From an uncultured Halieaceae bacterium (lineage in GTDB: Bacteria; Pseudomonadota; Gammaproteobacteria; Pseudomonadales; Halieaceae): 42,479 bases of DNA. A program made the translations under genes and the position numbers. The DNA is taken from NCBI GenBank assembly GCA_913056165.1, contig CAJXMD010000017.1, positions 1 to 42,479 of the forward strand, read 5' to 3'. The notes beneath the pieces were generated by a model. It saw nothing but the letters and a program-made list of their open reading frames with translations. It ran no database searches and was not told the origin of the DNA. Shown in pieces: positions 25,396 through 35,306 of the stretch (its first letter is position 1; each line of letters opens with the position of its first letter).

Positions 25396-26235
25396 TTACC
25401 GATTTCGCAGGCGGATGCTTCCTTCAAAAATTGTAGCCGTCGGTCCGCCAAGCCATACCGGCGCGTTGTTCTCCATCCAAGAGACCTTCAGCTTACCTCC
25501 GGGTAGATACACTGTCACCTTGTTATCAAGCTCGCCCATGCGAATGCCGTGAACAACTGCCGCACAAGCCCCGGAACCACAGGCCTGAGTTTCTCCGGCA
25601 CCACGCTCAAAAACCCGCAAACGGATTTCACCCGAGTTGACTATTTCCATGAAGCCGACGTTGACGCGATCCGGAAAGTTGGGATCAGCCTGCATGGCTG
25701 CCCCCAGCTCAGCAACTGGCGCGGTTTTCACATTATCCACTCGTATAATCGCATGGGGGTTGCCCATGGATATCGCGCCAAAACGGACCTCTTTTCCCCC
25801 AAGCAGAAGCGTGTATTCAATCTGCTCGTGCTCCGCCGTCATTGGAATATGCTCGGGAGAGAAAATGGGGCACCCGAGATTGGCTGTGATCAGCCCATCC
25901 TCATCGGTCTTGATCGTCATCGGACCACCGGGTGCCAGAACGCGCAGCTCTCGCTTCCAGCTGAGGTTTTGCTCTTTGACAAAACGGGCAAAGCAGCGCG
26001 CTCCGTTGCCGCACTGACCCGCCTCAGAGCCATCGGGGTTGAAGATTCGGTAGCGAAAATCGGCATCTGGCTCGTCCGGCGCTTCCACTAAAAGGACCTG
26101 ATCGCAACCGATACCTCGCTGCCGGTTGGCAATGCGCCTTATCTGATTGGGTGACAGCGTCGCCGACTGACGCACCAAATCGATGATCACAAAGTCATTG
26201 CCTGCACCGTGCATTTTTGTGAATCGGAGGTTCAT
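25396..26235 (-). CDS. dapF: Diaminopimelate epimerase DapF
   Basis: A 279-residue cofactor-independent epimerase that converts LL- to meso-diaminopimelate for peptidoglycan and lysine. The two catalytic cysteines are Cys75 (GQCGNGARC) and Cys219 (QACGSGACA), one in each pseudo-symmetric lobe. FTKMHGAGNDFV at the start and the SMGNPHA segment are typical. Its ATG overlaps the lysA stop by one base (TGATG), so the two consecutive lysine-pathway enzymes are translationally coupled. Confidence 0.98.
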   Translation of the reverse strand: MNLRFTKMHGAGNDFVIIDLVRQSATLSPNQIRRIANRQRGIGCDQVLLVEAPDEPDADFRYRIFNPDGSEAGQCGNGARCFARFVKEQNLSWKRELRVLAPGGPMTIKTDEDGLITANLGCPIFSPEHIPMTAEHEQIEYTLLLGGKEVRFGAISMGNPHAIIRVDNVKTAPVAELGAAMQADPNFPDRVNVGFMEIVNSGEIRLRVFERGAGETQACGSGACAAVVHGIRMGELDNKVTVYLPGGKLKVSWMENNAPVWLGGPTATIFEGSIRLRNR

Positions 26236-27485
26236 CAGGCTTTCGCAGGTAACTTGGCTTCAGAGGCCCAAAGGGTAGCGACAGTTTCCCGCTCGCGAAT
26301 CTGGAACGTTTGATGACGATCCACCATCACTTCAGCTGGTCGGGGTCGTGTGTTGTAGTTTGAAGCCATGACGAAGCCGTAAGCGCCGGCACCAGTCACC
26401 GCGAGAATATCCTGCTGCGCTAGCTTCAGTTCTCTATTCTTGCCCAGAAAGTCGCCGGTTTCACAAACCGGTCCGACAATATCCCAAGTGATCGTGGCGC
26501 CCTCGCGACGTGTTACCGGGACGATATCTTGCCAGGCGTTGTACAAAGATGGTCTAAGCATGTCGTTCATGCCAGCATCTACCAAGGCAAAGTTGCGATA
26601 GGGTGTCGTTTTTAAATAATTGACTTGGGTGAGCAGAACGCCAGCCATCGCTACTATCGATCGACCGGGCTCAAAAACAAGCGTTAGAGTGCGATCCCCA
26701 AGGCGGGTGACGAGCGCATCGATGTAGGCATCTACTGCGGGAATGTTCTCATCACGATACTGAACCCCGAGACCCCCTCCGATGTCGAGGTGTTTAATTT
26801 CTATGCCCGCGTCACCGAGTTGATCAAGCAAAGCGAGCAGCCGATCCAGCGCCTCACAAAAGGGTTCGACTTCAGTCAGCTGACTCCCTATATGGCAGTC
26901 GATGCCGATTGGATTAATACCAGGCAAGTCTTTCGCCTGTTGATAGAGATCTTGGGCTTCGCTCATGTCGACGCCAAACTTGTTTTCCTTGAGCCCGGTC
27001 GAGATATAGGGATGGGTTTTGGCATCGACGTCGGGATTCACTCGCAGAGAGACGGGGGCAACGGTCCCAAGCCCCGCAGCAACATCGTTAAGAGCGCTGA
27101 GTTCTGCAGAGGACTCCACGTTGAAGCACTTGATGCCTAGTTCCAGGGCGCGCGCCATTTCGTCGGGACTTTTACACACGCCAGAAAAGACGATGCTCCC
27201 CGGATCTCCACCCGCTTCGATCACCCGTTCGAGCTCACCTACCGAGACGATATCGAACCCGGATCCCAGTTCCACAAGCACCTGCAGTACCGCGAGATTG
27301 GAGTTTGCCTTTACCGCGTAACAAATCAGGTGGTCATGTTGAGCCAGTGCGCTGGTATAGCTGGCGTATGCCTTCTCGATCGCGTCTCGAGAATACACAT
27401 ATAGAGGCGTCCCATAGCGCGCGGCTATGTCCTTCAAGGGGACATCCTCGCAATAAAATTCGCTCTGCTGATAATGGAAGGCCAT
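26235..27485 (-). CDS. lysA: Diaminopimelate decarboxylase LysA
   Basis: A 416-residue PLP-dependent group IV decarboxylase that forms L-lysine from meso-diaminopimelate. PLP is bound through Lys59 (CYAVKANSN). The HIGSQ segment, the glycine-rich phosphate loop LDIGGGLGV, EPGRSIVA and the partner-subunit cysteine motif GPVCETGDFLG are all present. Length is normal. It sits between lptM (8 bases upstream) and dapF (one-base overlap). The ribosome site is weak (AAGA), which fits coupling to lptM. Confidence 0.98.
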   Translation of the reverse strand: MAFHYQQSEFYCEDVPLKDIAARYGTPLYVYSRDAIEKAYASYTSALAQHDHLICYAVKANSNLAVLQVLVELGSGFDIVSVGELERVIEAGGDPGSIVFSGVCKSPDEMARALELGIKCFNVESSAELSALNDVAAGLGTVAPVSLRVNPDVDAKTHPYISTGLKENKFGVDMSEAQDLYQQAKDLPGINPIGIDCHIGSQLTEVEPFCEALDRLLALLDQLGDAGIEIKHLDIGGGLGVQYRDENIPAVDAYIDALVTRLGDRTLTLVFEPGRSIVAMAGVLLTQVNYLKTTPYRNFALVDAGMNDMLRPSLYNAWQDIVPVTRREGATITWDIVGPVCETGDFLGKNRELKLAQQDILAVTGAGAYGFVMASNYNTRPRPAEVMVDRHQTFQIRERETVATLWASEAKLPAKA

Positions 27486-27493
27486 GATATTTC

Positions 27494-27604
27494 TTACTCA
27501 GGTGCTGAGAGCGATTCTTCGGGGGGCTCGGCTGGTCGCAGCGGTCCCGTTTGGCCGCAGGCGAGTAGGGCGACAACCATGAGTAGGGCGGCGAAAAGTC
27601 GCAT
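27494..27604 (-). CDS. lptM: LPS translocon maturation lipoprotein LptM (YifL)
   Basis: A 36-residue lipoprotein. MRLFAALLMVVALLAC gives a signal peptide with lipobox LLAC (Cys16), followed by GQTGPLRPAEPPEE and a short tail. The motif CGQxGPLxxP directly after the lipidated Cys, together with position just upstream of lysA-dapF, is diagnostic for LptM (formerly YifL), which assists assembly of LptD in the outer membrane. The ribosome site is AGAGA. It is the first gene of the operon and divergent from cyaY, with 147 bases between the starts. Confidence 0.92.
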   Translation of the reverse strand: MRLFAALLMVVALLACGQTGPLRPAEPPEESLSAPE

Positions 27605-27751
27605 GGTGAAGTCTCTCAAAAGAGGCAGAGTATATCAGTGTCGTGACTTCTCTGGGCGAGCAGGATATGGCGGGGGCCCCATGTGGTAGTGTTATGGCAT
27701 CGCAGTGGCCCGCGGGCTGACGGTGTCGACGGTTTAGGTGGAGAACTCGGC

Positions 27752-28075
27752 GTGGCAAGTGCACATTACTATGACCTGATTGAGGAGACCTTCAATGAGG
27801 TCGAGATCCGTCTGGAGGAATTGGCAGACGACCCTGATATAAGTGTCGCGGAAGGGGTGATCAATGTTCGTTTCAGCAACGGAGTTGTGTTCGTTTTCAG
27901 TAGACAGCCACCAACGGAACAACTTTGGCTTGCGACTCCGGGCGGCGGCTTTCACTACCAGTGGGATCAGGATGCTAACGATTGGCGCGATACCAAAACC
28001 CAGGAGAACTTCAGGGATGTACTCGTTACCGAACTGTTAGTGCACGCGGGCGTGACTTTTTCCTGGGATGATTAG
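27752..28075 (+). CDS. cyaY: Iron donor / frataxin-like protein CyaY
   Basis: A 107-residue bacterial frataxin starting at the GTG at 27752, which follows GGAGAA by eight bases; the longer in-frame extension is out of family length. It has the acidic first helix ([19 protein letters not shown]) that binds iron, the beta-sheet segment [11 protein letters not shown] and the conserved [13 protein letters not shown]. CyaY regulates IscS during Fe-S cluster assembly. It is divergent from lptM-lysA-dapF as in other gammaproteobacteria. Its TAG overlaps the stop of convergent argH. Confidence 0.95.
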   Translation: MASAHYYDLIEETFNEVEIRLEELADDPDISVAEGVINVRFSNGVVFVFSRQPPTEQLWLATPGGGFHYQWDQDANDWRDTKTQENFRDVLVTELLVHAGVTFSWDD

Positions 28076-29478
28076 CGGTTACTGACTGACTCCAGCGCTG
28101 CCTTTGCCGCGGCGGTGACCTGATCAGGCGCAGTGCCTCCCAGATGATTTCTGGCGGCTACCGAGCCCTCGAGCGTGAGTACAGAAAACACATCGTCACC
28201 GATTGCGTCGCTAAACTCCTGCAGATCGTCAAGGCTGAGGTCCTCGAGAGTAATATCCTTGCTAACGCAATGACCAACTACTTTACCGACTACCTCATGG
28301 GCGTCCCTGAAAGGCAAACCTTTTCGAACCAGATAATCCGCCAGATCGGTGGCGGTGGAAAACCCCTGTAGTGCTGCTGCACGCATCCGCTCCTGGTCAG
28401 GCTCTAGAGCGGGTACCATATCGGCAAAGGCGCGCAGGCAATCGAACAGGGTGGTTACCGCGTCAAACAGCGGTTCCTTATCTTCCTGATTGTCTTTGTT
28501 GTATGCCAGAGGCTGGCTTTTCATCAATGTCAGAAGCGTGATGAGGTGACCATTCATCCGGCCGCTCTTGCCTCGAACTAGCTCGGGGACATCAGGGTTC
28601 TTTTTTTGCGGCATGATCGAGGAGCCCGTGCAAAAGCGATCCGGGATATCGATGAAGCCAAACTGTGCTGAGGTCCAGATAACAAGCTCCTCAGCCATGC
28701 GTGATAAATGGGTGGTGGTGATCGCTGCGGCGGCACAGAACTCGATAGCGAAATCCCGGTCTGATACCGAGTCCAGCGAATTGCGGGTGGGGGCATCGAA
28801 GCCAAGCGCATCCGAGGTCATGGCACGGTCAATAGGAAACGTGGTGCCTGCGAGCGCAGCGGCTCCCAAGGGGCACTGGTTAAGCCGGTATCGGCAATCC
28901 TGCAGTCGCCCCCAGTCCCGCTCGAGCATCTCGTTCCACGCCAGTAGGTGATGTCCGAAAGTAATGGGTTGGGCTACCTGTAAATGGGTAAAGCCAGGCA
29001 TGACGGTGTGGGCATGTGCCTCGGCCAGCTTGACAATGCCAAGCTGCAATCGCGTGAGTTCTTTTGAAATGCTTTCAATGGCGCGTCTCAGCCATAGTTT
29101 TATATCTGTGGCCACCTGGTCATTTCGAGAACGGCCCGTGTGTAATTTCTTGCCGGCATCCCCCACAAGCTCGGTTAATCGAGCTTCGATGTTCATGTGC
29201 ACATCTTCCCGATCAACCCGCCACTCGAAAGAACCCTGCTCTATTTCATTCTGTATCGATGCCAGTCCCTCTGTGATCGCAGTGAGTTCGTGATCGGACA
29301 AAATGCCGGCTGCCGCGAGCATAGTTGCGTGGGCCATCGAGCCTTCTATGTCTTCTTGAGCGAGTTGACGATCGAAACCTTCAGAGGCGGTAAAGCGCTG
29401 AACAAAGGCATCGGTGGCCTCGCTAAATCGGCCTCCCCAGAGCGTGCTGGTGTTGTCGGTATCGTCCGATGTGCTCAT
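28072..29478 (-). CDS. argH: Argininosuccinate lyase ArgH
   Basis: 468 residues from the ATG at 29478 (STSDDTDN). The open frame continues 68 codons upstream, but that extension runs through the promoter region and is not protein-like for this family. ArgH splits argininosuccinate into arginine and fumarate. Landmarks: LWGGRF at the start, [12 protein letters not shown], the catalytic His165 segment MPGFTHLQ, and the flexible signature loop [11 protein letters not shown] (285-295) with the catalytic serine. A TATACT -10 element lies on the minus strand at 29560-29555, about 70 bases upstream of the ATG. It is divergent from hemC. Confidence 0.97.
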   Translation of the reverse strand: MSTSDDTDNTSTLWGGRFSEATDAFVQRFTASEGFDRQLAQEDIEGSMAHATMLAAAGILSDHELTAITEGLASIQNEIEQGSFEWRVDREDVHMNIEARLTELVGDAGKKLHTGRSRNDQVATDIKLWLRRAIESISKELTRLQLGIVKLAEAHAHTVMPGFTHLQVAQPITFGHHLLAWNEMLERDWGRLQDCRYRLNQCPLGAAALAGTTFPIDRAMTSDALGFDAPTRNSLDSVSDRDFAIEFCAAAAITTTHLSRMAEELVIWTSAQFGFIDIPDRFCTGSSIMPQKKNPDVPELVRGKSGRMNGHLITLLTLMKSQPLAYNKDNQEDKEPLFDAVTTLFDCLRAFADMVPALEPDQERMRAAALQGFSTATDLADYLVRKGLPFRDAHEVVGKVVGHCVSKDITLEDLSLDDLQEFSDAIGDDVFSVLTLEGSVAARNHLGGTAPDQVTAAAKAALESVSNR

Positions 29479-29626
29479 GTTGTTCTGCCGTGCCTCTGCT
29501 CTGCTCGCATCGATGACTGGTGCGCTCACTGGGTAAGCACCCGTTAGGGTCGAAAGTATACCACCCCGAAGGCTACGTTCTGGTCCACCCGTGGTAAGCT
29601 CATACTTGGTGTTGGGGAGTCTTATC

Positions 29627-30535
29627 GTGTCAAAACTTGTTATCGCCACCCGCGAGAGCCCACTCGCCCTTTGGCAGGCCAATCATGTGGCTGGCCGATT
29701 GCGTGAATTGCATCCTGATCTCACCGTAGAGCTGTTGGGAATGACGTCGCGAGGCGACCAGCTTCTCGACCGCCCACTGTACAAAGTGGGCGGCAAGGGT
29801 TTGTTCGTCAAGGAACTCGAGACGGCACTTCTTGATAGCCGTGCCGACATCGCGGTGCACTCAATGAAGGACGTGCCGATGATGTTGCCCGATGGCCTCA
29901 CCCTCGGTGTGATTTGTGAGCGCGAGGACCCGAGGGATGCCTTGGTGGGTGTCAGTGATCTCAATGAGTTGGCAGAGGGCGCTCGGTTGGGCACCTCGAG
30001 TTTGAGGCGTTCCTGTCAGATCAGACGTGTTCGGCCCGACCTCGACATCGGATTTTTGCGCGGCAATGTAAATACCCGATTGGCAAAACTCGACGCTGGA
30101 GAATTCGATGCGATCCTGTTGGCCACCGCGGGTCTCCTGAGACTGGGATTCTCAGACAGGATCGGTGCTTCAATTGATCCCGATGTATCGCTGCCCGCGG
30201 GGGGTCAGGGCGCGGTAGGCATCGAATACCGGTCTGATGATGAGCACACGGCGGCCCTGCTAGCTCCATTGAACCACGCCACAACATCCCGGTGCGTAGT
30301 CGCCGAGCGAGCGGTGGTGCGCCGGCTTGATGGAGGTTGTGATGTGCCTATTGCGAGTTATGCCATTGAGCGGGGAGACACGCTCTGGTTGCGGGCAAGA
30401 GTTGGCGCTGCGGACGGATCCTCGCTGCTCATGGCGGAGGGCTCCGGGGAGGACCCTGAAGCGCTTGGGCAGCGAATCGCAGAGCAACTGCTTGATGACG
30501 GTGCTGCCGAGATCCTGAGGGCTGCTCGGGGGTGA
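29627..30535 (+). CDS. hemC: Hydroxymethylbilane synthase HemC
   Basis: 302 residues from the GTG at 29627, preceded by GGGGAGT. HemC polymerises four porphobilinogens into hydroxymethylbilane. The signature is complete: [13 protein letters not shown] at the start, [18 protein letters not shown] with catalytic Asp82, [16 protein letters not shown], and Cys238 in LDGGCDVP, which holds the dipyrromethane cofactor. It overlaps hemD/hemX by GTGA, so the haem operon is translationally coupled. Confidence 0.97.
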   Translation: MSKLVIATRESPLALWQANHVAGRLRELHPDLTVELLGMTSRGDQLLDRPLYKVGGKGLFVKELETALLDSRADIAVHSMKDVPMMLPDGLTLGVICEREDPRDALVGVSDLNELAEGARLGTSSLRRSCQIRRVRPDLDIGFLRGNVNTRLAKLDAGEFDAILLATAGLLRLGFSDRIGASIDPDVSLPAGGQGAVGIEYRSDDEHTAALLAPLNHATTSRCVVAERAVVRRLDGGCDVPIASYAIERGDTLWLRARVGAADGSSLLMAEGSGEDPEALGQRIAEQLLDDGAAEILRAARG

Positions 30536-32556
30536 AACCAACTGCAGTCTTGACACGGCCGTCGGGCACTGCCGAGACATTGGGTTGCTCGCTGGAAGCG
30601 CTCGGTTGGCAGGTGCTTTACCAGCCAATGTTGATGATCGAGCCCATCGCGGAACTGCCTGTGGTTCCCGTCATAACGCGAGATTCGATCGTCATTTTTA
30701 TCAGTGCCAACGCCGTGCGCGCAGGGCTATCGCACCTGTCGACAGATATACTCAAAACCGGGGCAACGGTCCTGGCGGTTGGCGAAGCCACGGCCACCGC
30801 CTTGGCACAGGATGGGATCACTGCGGTCGTCCCTGCAAGGGCCGACTCAGAGGGACTTTTGGCTCTTGGTGAACTCGCGGACCCCAAGGACAGGCCAATC
30901 GTCATCGTCAAGGGTGAGGGTGGACGTGGGCTTCTTGCCGACACCCTTTCAGATCGCGGTGCGGCTGTTGCCGAGTTCGTTTGTTACAGACGACTTCCTG
31001 CAGACGTCGACGCTGCTGATTTTTGCTGGCACCTCTGCCGTGAGGAATCCCTCGTATTTCAAGCCAGTAGTGCGGAGACGTTGGAGAGGCTATCAGCCCT
31101 GCTGGGCGAGGGTGGTCAGCCGAATTTACTGGATAGTCCCGTCATCGTTCCCTCGGCTCGTGTCGCTGAGGTTGCGTCGGCCCTGGGATGGAGTCGCATC
31201 CTGGTCGCCGAGAATGCAAGTGATCGGGCATTCCTGAAGGTATTGAATCTGACAGACGACAACGTAGTGCGCGATAAACTTCCAGAAGAAGAGCTTTCAA
31301 CAGAGGAAGAACAGGCGTTGACTGACGTTGACGACTCCCCTAAAACCGCGCAAGAGATAGAGAGCTCCAGGGAACCGGTGGAACGAGACGACATGGCGGC
31401 TACCAGCGTCGACCAAAATCAGCAGCAATCGGCTCCAGCACCTGCTCAGCCGGCACCAAGGCGCGCCGACTGGTTTGCGCGATTGCTCCTTGTGCTGATC
31501 CTGCTGTGTCTGGGCGCAGCGAGTTATGTGGGATGGCGATTTCTCTGGCCCCAGTGGACACAGCTGACCGGCGCGGATAGCCGGGTAGAGGAGAGGCTGG
31601 CGCGACTGGAGGGCCGTGAAGCGGTAACACCGGCACAAATGAACGCCGCCTTGGCGTCTGGATTGCGCGAGCTGCAAACCAGCCTCATTAGCTCAATCAA
31701 TGACAGTGGTGATGACCTGGCCAATCGCCAAGCCAGCATGGCGGCAGAGTACAAGGCCCTTCTGACCCGCCTGGATAGAATGGAAATTCGGCTTGCGCGA
31801 TTGACTGCGACCGACCGGCGTCAATGGTTGGCCCAGGAAGCTGCGTTTACAGTGCGTTTGGCTGCGCAGCGCCTGTCTTCCGCTCGGGATGTTAATGCCG
31901 CAATAGCGCTGTTGAACAACGCAGATAATTTGCTTGCAGAGGTCGATGATCCTAGGCTATCCAGAGCCCGCATCGCGATCGCCGCTGATCGAACACAGCT
32001 TCTGGCAGCCCCCAAGGTTGACAGCGTAGGTATTCACGCCCGTTTCAGTGCGCTGGCGACTCAGGCTAACGAGTTAACTATCGGTTCACGGCGTGTGGTG
32101 ACGACCCAGCCCATTCCAGAGCCGAAGGAAGAGGGCCTGCTTGCCCGCTTGGGCTGGGGCTGGGAGGCCGCGCTGTCGAAGCTGAGCAGCTATCTCGTCA
32201 TTAAATCCAGAAGCGCCAGCCCGTCTGTATTCACGACGCCGGATGAAGAGGAGCTGGCACGACAGATGGTGCGGCTGCTGATAGAGCAGGCGCAAATAGC
32301 GGCCCTCTCGGGCAATCAGGCTCTTTTTGACGGGGCGGTGTCTCGTGCTTCCGACATTCTCCGTCTGGTCGAATCGCAAGACCCCCGGCACGTGAACCCG
32401 ATGCTCGAGGAATTAGCGCTACTCGCTGCGACGGATATCGCTCCTACGCTTCCCGATCTCATTCAATCCAGCGCCGCCCTGGCGGATGCCCTCGCCCTGC
32501 TGGAAAACGACGTCGTGGCTGTCGATATCCCAACGGCTGACCAGCAGGAACAATAG
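30532..32556 (+). CDS. hemDX: Fused uroporphyrinogen-III synthase HemD / membrane protein HemX
   Basis: A 674-residue fusion. Residues 1-~240 are uroporphyrinogen-III synthase: VLTRPSG, the [10 protein letters not shown] turn, [24 protein letters not shown] and the [13 protein letters not shown] region. A disordered acidic linker (~245-312) leads to one membrane helix (~317-338) and then the HemX part: the coiled coil [20 protein letters not shown] and a periplasmic helical domain. In E. coli, hemD and hemX are separate neighbouring genes; fused versions exist in other gammaproteobacteria. HemX was once taken for a methyltransferase, but no SAM motif is visible here. The GTG start overlaps the hemC stop. 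The fusion tethers the synthase to the membrane near HemY. Confidence 0.93.
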   Translation: MKPTAVLTRPSGTAETLGCSLEALGWQVLYQPMLMIEPIAELPVVPVITRDSIVIFISANAVRAGLSHLSTDILKTGATVLAVGEATATALAQDGITAVVPARADSEGLLALGELADPKDRPIVIVKGEGGRGLLADTLSDRGAAVAEFVCYRRLPADVDAADFCWHLCREESLVFQASSAETLERLSALLGEGGQPNLLDSPVIVPSARVAEVASALGWSRILVAENASDRAFLKVLNLTDDNVVRDKLPEEELSTEEEQALTDVDDSPKTAQEIESSREPVERDDMAATSVDQNQQQSAPAPAQPAPRRADWFARLLLVLILLCLGAASYVGWRFLWPQWTQLTGADSRVEERLARLEGREAVTPAQMNAALASGLRELQTSLISSINDSGDDLANRQASMAAEYKALLTRLDRMEIRLARLTATDRRQWLAQEAAFTVRLAAQRLSSARDVNAAIALLNNADNLLAEVDDPRLSRARIAIAADRTQLLAAPKVDSVGIHARFSALATQANELTIGSRRVVTTQPIPEPKEEGLLARLGWGWEAALSKLSSYLVIKSRSASPSVFTTPDEEELARQMVRLLIEQAQIAALSGNQALFDGAVSRASDILRLVESQDPRHVNPMLEELALLAATDIAPTLPDLIQSSAALADALALLENDVVAVDIPTADQQEQ

Positions 32557-33779
32557 TGCGCAGTTTATTTCTTTATGGCGTGTTGGGGCTGCTACTTGGC
32601 GCGGGATTGGTCACGCTGGTAGAGCAGGATCCGGGCTATATCTATATCAGCTGGCGAGATAGCTCCGTTGAGACCAGCTTGTGGTTCGGTATCACCTTGG
32701 CGCTGGTGACCTGGATGCTTGCCGCGCTGCTTCTCAAGTTTATAACCAAGATACTGCGCAGTCGGTTGACGCTCATGGATTGGCTCGGCAGTCGAAAAAG
32801 CAGGAACGCGACTGCCTTGAGTAATAGGGGCCTTATCAATTTTGTTGAAGGTAATTGGGAGCAGTCACGCAAGCAACTTCTTCGGGCCGCCCGATACACG
32901 GAGGCACCCCTGCTCAATCATTTGATCGCCGCGCGGGCCAGCTTTCGTCTGGGAGATGTAGATGAGGCCAGGCGCCAGTTAGGTATTGCCGAAACTATTG
33001 ATGGTGATGCGGGTATTGCGGTCGAGCTCACCCAAGCGGAACTCCAGCTTACGGCAGGTCAATATGAGCAGGCTCTGGCCACGCTCGTTCGAGCAAGAGC
33101 GAACGCCAATAAACACCCCTATGTCGTCGAACTGTTGGCACGGGCGCATCTTCAGCTTGAGGACTGGGAGTCCCTGCGAGAAATTTTGCCCGAGCTCAAG
33201 AAATACAAGCTCAATGCCAGCGGCCATTTATCGGACACTGAGGAGCGGATGTGGCTCGGCTTGATGTCCTCGGCAATCGAGGCGCCCGATGCGGAGGGTG
33301 CTCTGGAAAAACTGTGGCGGTCGGTTCCGGCTGAATTTAAGAGTCAGAGGCGATTCCGGCAGCATTTCATCGAGCAACTTCGCTCCTTAAAGGCCTATGG
33401 CGCGCTTGAGCGCAGGGTGATCGAATTTCTGGATAACGAGTGGGATGCAACACTGGTTGACAACCTTGGCCGTTTTGCCCCAAAGCAGCCAAAAAAACTG
33501 CTCAAAACCCTCGAGCGGTGGCTTGCCCAACAGGGAAAAGAGTATCCCTTGATGATGGCAGCGGCGCGCGCGGCTTTACACGCTCACGAATGGGATCGTG
33601 CCGAGGCATTTTTGCTCGAGGCGAGCCAGCAAGAGGATGCAGCTGAGGCCGCTTGGCTACTGTCGGCCCTGTATCGCGCGACGGGGCGACAAGAGGAGGC
33701 CGTAAAGCTTCTGGAGCAGGCTAGCCGTGAACTGCACGGCGAGCCGGAGGTCCCACTCCCAGAGAGAGATCAGGGCTGA
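32556..33779 (+). CDS. hemY: HemY, membrane TPR protein of the haem operon
   Basis: A 407-residue inner-membrane protein. Two N-terminal helices (about 3-20 and 42-62) carry the HemY_N pattern YGVLGLLLGAGL and DPGYIYISW. The remainder is a cytoplasmic helical-repeat domain with TPR-like units (AARYTEAPLLNHLIAARASF, AGQYEQALATLVRAR, LLSALYRATGRQEEAVKLL). It is the HemY of hemCDXY operons, proposed to organise porphyrin enzymes, not the protoporphyrinogen oxidase of the same name in Gram-positives. The GTG start overlaps the hemDX stop by one base (TAGTG). It ends convergently, seven bases from the ubiD stop. Confidence 0.93.
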   Translation: MRSLFLYGVLGLLLGAGLVTLVEQDPGYIYISWRDSSVETSLWFGITLALVTWMLAALLLKFITKILRSRLTLMDWLGSRKSRNATALSNRGLINFVEGNWEQSRKQLLRAARYTEAPLLNHLIAARASFRLGDVDEARRQLGIAETIDGDAGIAVELTQAELQLTAGQYEQALATLVRARANANKHPYVVELLARAHLQLEDWESLREILPELKKYKLNASGHLSDTEERMWLGLMSSAIEAPDAEGALEKLWRSVPAEFKSQRRFRQHFIEQLRSLKAYGALERRVIEFLDNEWDATLVDNLGRFAPKQPKKLLKTLERWLAQQGKEYPLMMAAARAALHAHEWDRAEAFLLEASQQEDAAEAAWLLSALYRATGRQEEAVKLLEQASRELHGEPEVPLPERDQG

Positions 33780-33786
33780 GAGCTTC

Positions 33787-35292
33787 CTAGGATTTGCGGC
33801 CCGGAAGTTCGATGCCCAAAGAATCCCACAATGCATCAACACGTGTTTTGACATCGGGGCTCATTGAAATAGCGGTGCCCCACTCGCGGTCGCTCTCACC
33901 CTCCCACTTATGAGTGGCGTCCATCCCTACCTTGGAGCCGAGACCAGCAACTGGTGATGCAAAATCCAAGTAATCGATAGGGGTGTTGTCGATAAACACG
34001 CAGTCTCGACGAGGGTCCATGCGGGTGGTCATTGCCCAGACGACATCTTCCCAGCTCCGTGCGTTGACGTCATCGTCTGTGACGATAATGAACTTGGTGT
34101 ACATAAACTGGCGTAGAAATGACCAGACACCCATCATGATGCGCTTGGCATGGCCGGGATACTCTTTTCTGATCGTAACCACGGCAAGACGATAGGAGCA
34201 GCCCTCTGGTGGCAAATAAAAATCGACGATCTCTGGAAACTGCTTTCTTAGTAGGGGCACAACCACTTCGTTCAGAGCCACGCCGAGAATGGCAGGCTCG
34301 TCGGGGGGTCTCCCGGTGTAGGTGCTGTGATAAATCGGATTGCGCCGGGTAGTCATCGCTTCAACGGTGAATACGGGAAACCGCTCCACTTCGTTGTAGT
34401 AGCCCGTATGATCACCGAATGGGCCCTCGTCTGCCTCTTCTCCCGGTTGGATATAGCCCTCGAGAATAATTTCCGAGTGGGCAGGGACACGCAATTCGTT
34501 TTGCCTGCAGCGATCGGTCACGCATTCTGCCACCTCGGTCTTGCTTCCCCTGAGCAGGCCAGCAAAGGCGTATTCAGACAGGGCGTCGGGGACGGGGGTC
34601 ACCGCACCAAGTGTGGTGGCTGGATCAGCGCCGAGGGCAATGGCGACTGGATAAGGCTCCCCCGGATTTTTCAGCGTCCAATCACGGAAATCCAGAGCAC
34701 CACCACGGTGGGACAGCCAGCGCATGATTAGCTTGTTGTGTCCTATCAGTTGCATGCGATAAATACCGAGGTTCATCCTGGGCTTTTCGGGGCCCCGGGT
34801 GATGACCAGTGGCCAGGTCACCAGCGGTCCAGCATCACCCGGCCAGCAGGTCTGTATCGGCAGGCGGGTCAGGTCTATGTCGTTACCTTTGAGCACGACG
34901 TCCTGACATGGCGGACGCTTGACGACCTTGGGTCCCATGTTGAGAACCTGCTTCAGTAGGGGTGCCTTGTCGATCAGATCTCGCATCCCTTTAGGCGGGT
35001 CTGGTTGTCGCAAATAGGCCAGCAACTCTCCAATCTCCCGTAGGGCCTCGATGGACTCTGCGCCCATACCCATGGCAACACGCTCCTCGGTGCCAAATAA
35101 ATTGGCGAGCACAGGTACGTCGTAACCCACGGGATTTTCAAACAGCAGTGCTGGACCGCCGCCTCGAAGGGTGCGATCCGAAATTTCAGTCATCTCAAGA
35201 TTGGGGTCGACAGGCTCCTTGATGCGTACAAGCAGTCCGCGTTTCTCCAGCTCCGTAATGAAGTCCCTGAGGTCGGTAAATTGCACGCTCAT
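33787..35292 (-). CDS. ubiD: 4-hydroxy-3-polyprenylbenzoate decarboxylase UbiD
   Basis: A 501-residue prenylated-FMN-dependent decarboxylase in ubiquinone synthesis. [15 protein letters not shown] at the N-terminus, the prFMN-binding core [11 protein letters not shown], and the acid/base region [19 protein letters not shown] are typical; the C-terminus carries the Met/Asp-rich [15 protein letters not shown] segment. Its partner UbiX, which makes prFMN, is not in the window. It follows rho after only 14 bases on the same strand, the trxA-rho-ubiD order known from Pseudomonas. Confidence 0.96.
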   Translation of the reverse strand: MSVQFTDLRDFITELEKRGLLVRIKEPVDPNLEMTEISDRTLRGGGPALLFENPVGYDVPVLANLFGTEERVAMGMGAESIEALREIGELLAYLRQPDPPKGMRDLIDKAPLLKQVLNMGPKVVKRPPCQDVVLKGNDIDLTRLPIQTCWPGDAGPLVTWPLVITRGPEKPRMNLGIYRMQLIGHNKLIMRWLSHRGGALDFRDWTLKNPGEPYPVAIALGADPATTLGAVTPVPDALSEYAFAGLLRGSKTEVAECVTDRCRQNELRVPAHSEIILEGYIQPGEEADEGPFGDHTGYYNEVERFPVFTVEAMTTRRNPIYHSTYTGRPPDEPAILGVALNEVVVPLLRKQFPEIVDFYLPPEGCSYRLAVVTIRKEYPGHAKRIMMGVWSFLRQFMYTKFIIVTDDDVNARSWEDVVWAMTTRMDPRRDCVFIDNTPIDYLDFASPVAGLGSKVGMDATHKWEGESDREWGTAISMSPDVKTRVDALWDSLGIELPGRKS

Positions 35293-35306
35293 TGGGGTAT
35301 GTCGGA

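Noticed and set aside
28072-29682. Long form of ArgH with 68 extra N-terminal residues
   Set aside because: The extension covers the promoter region, is not family-like, and the ATG at 29478 gives the normal length.
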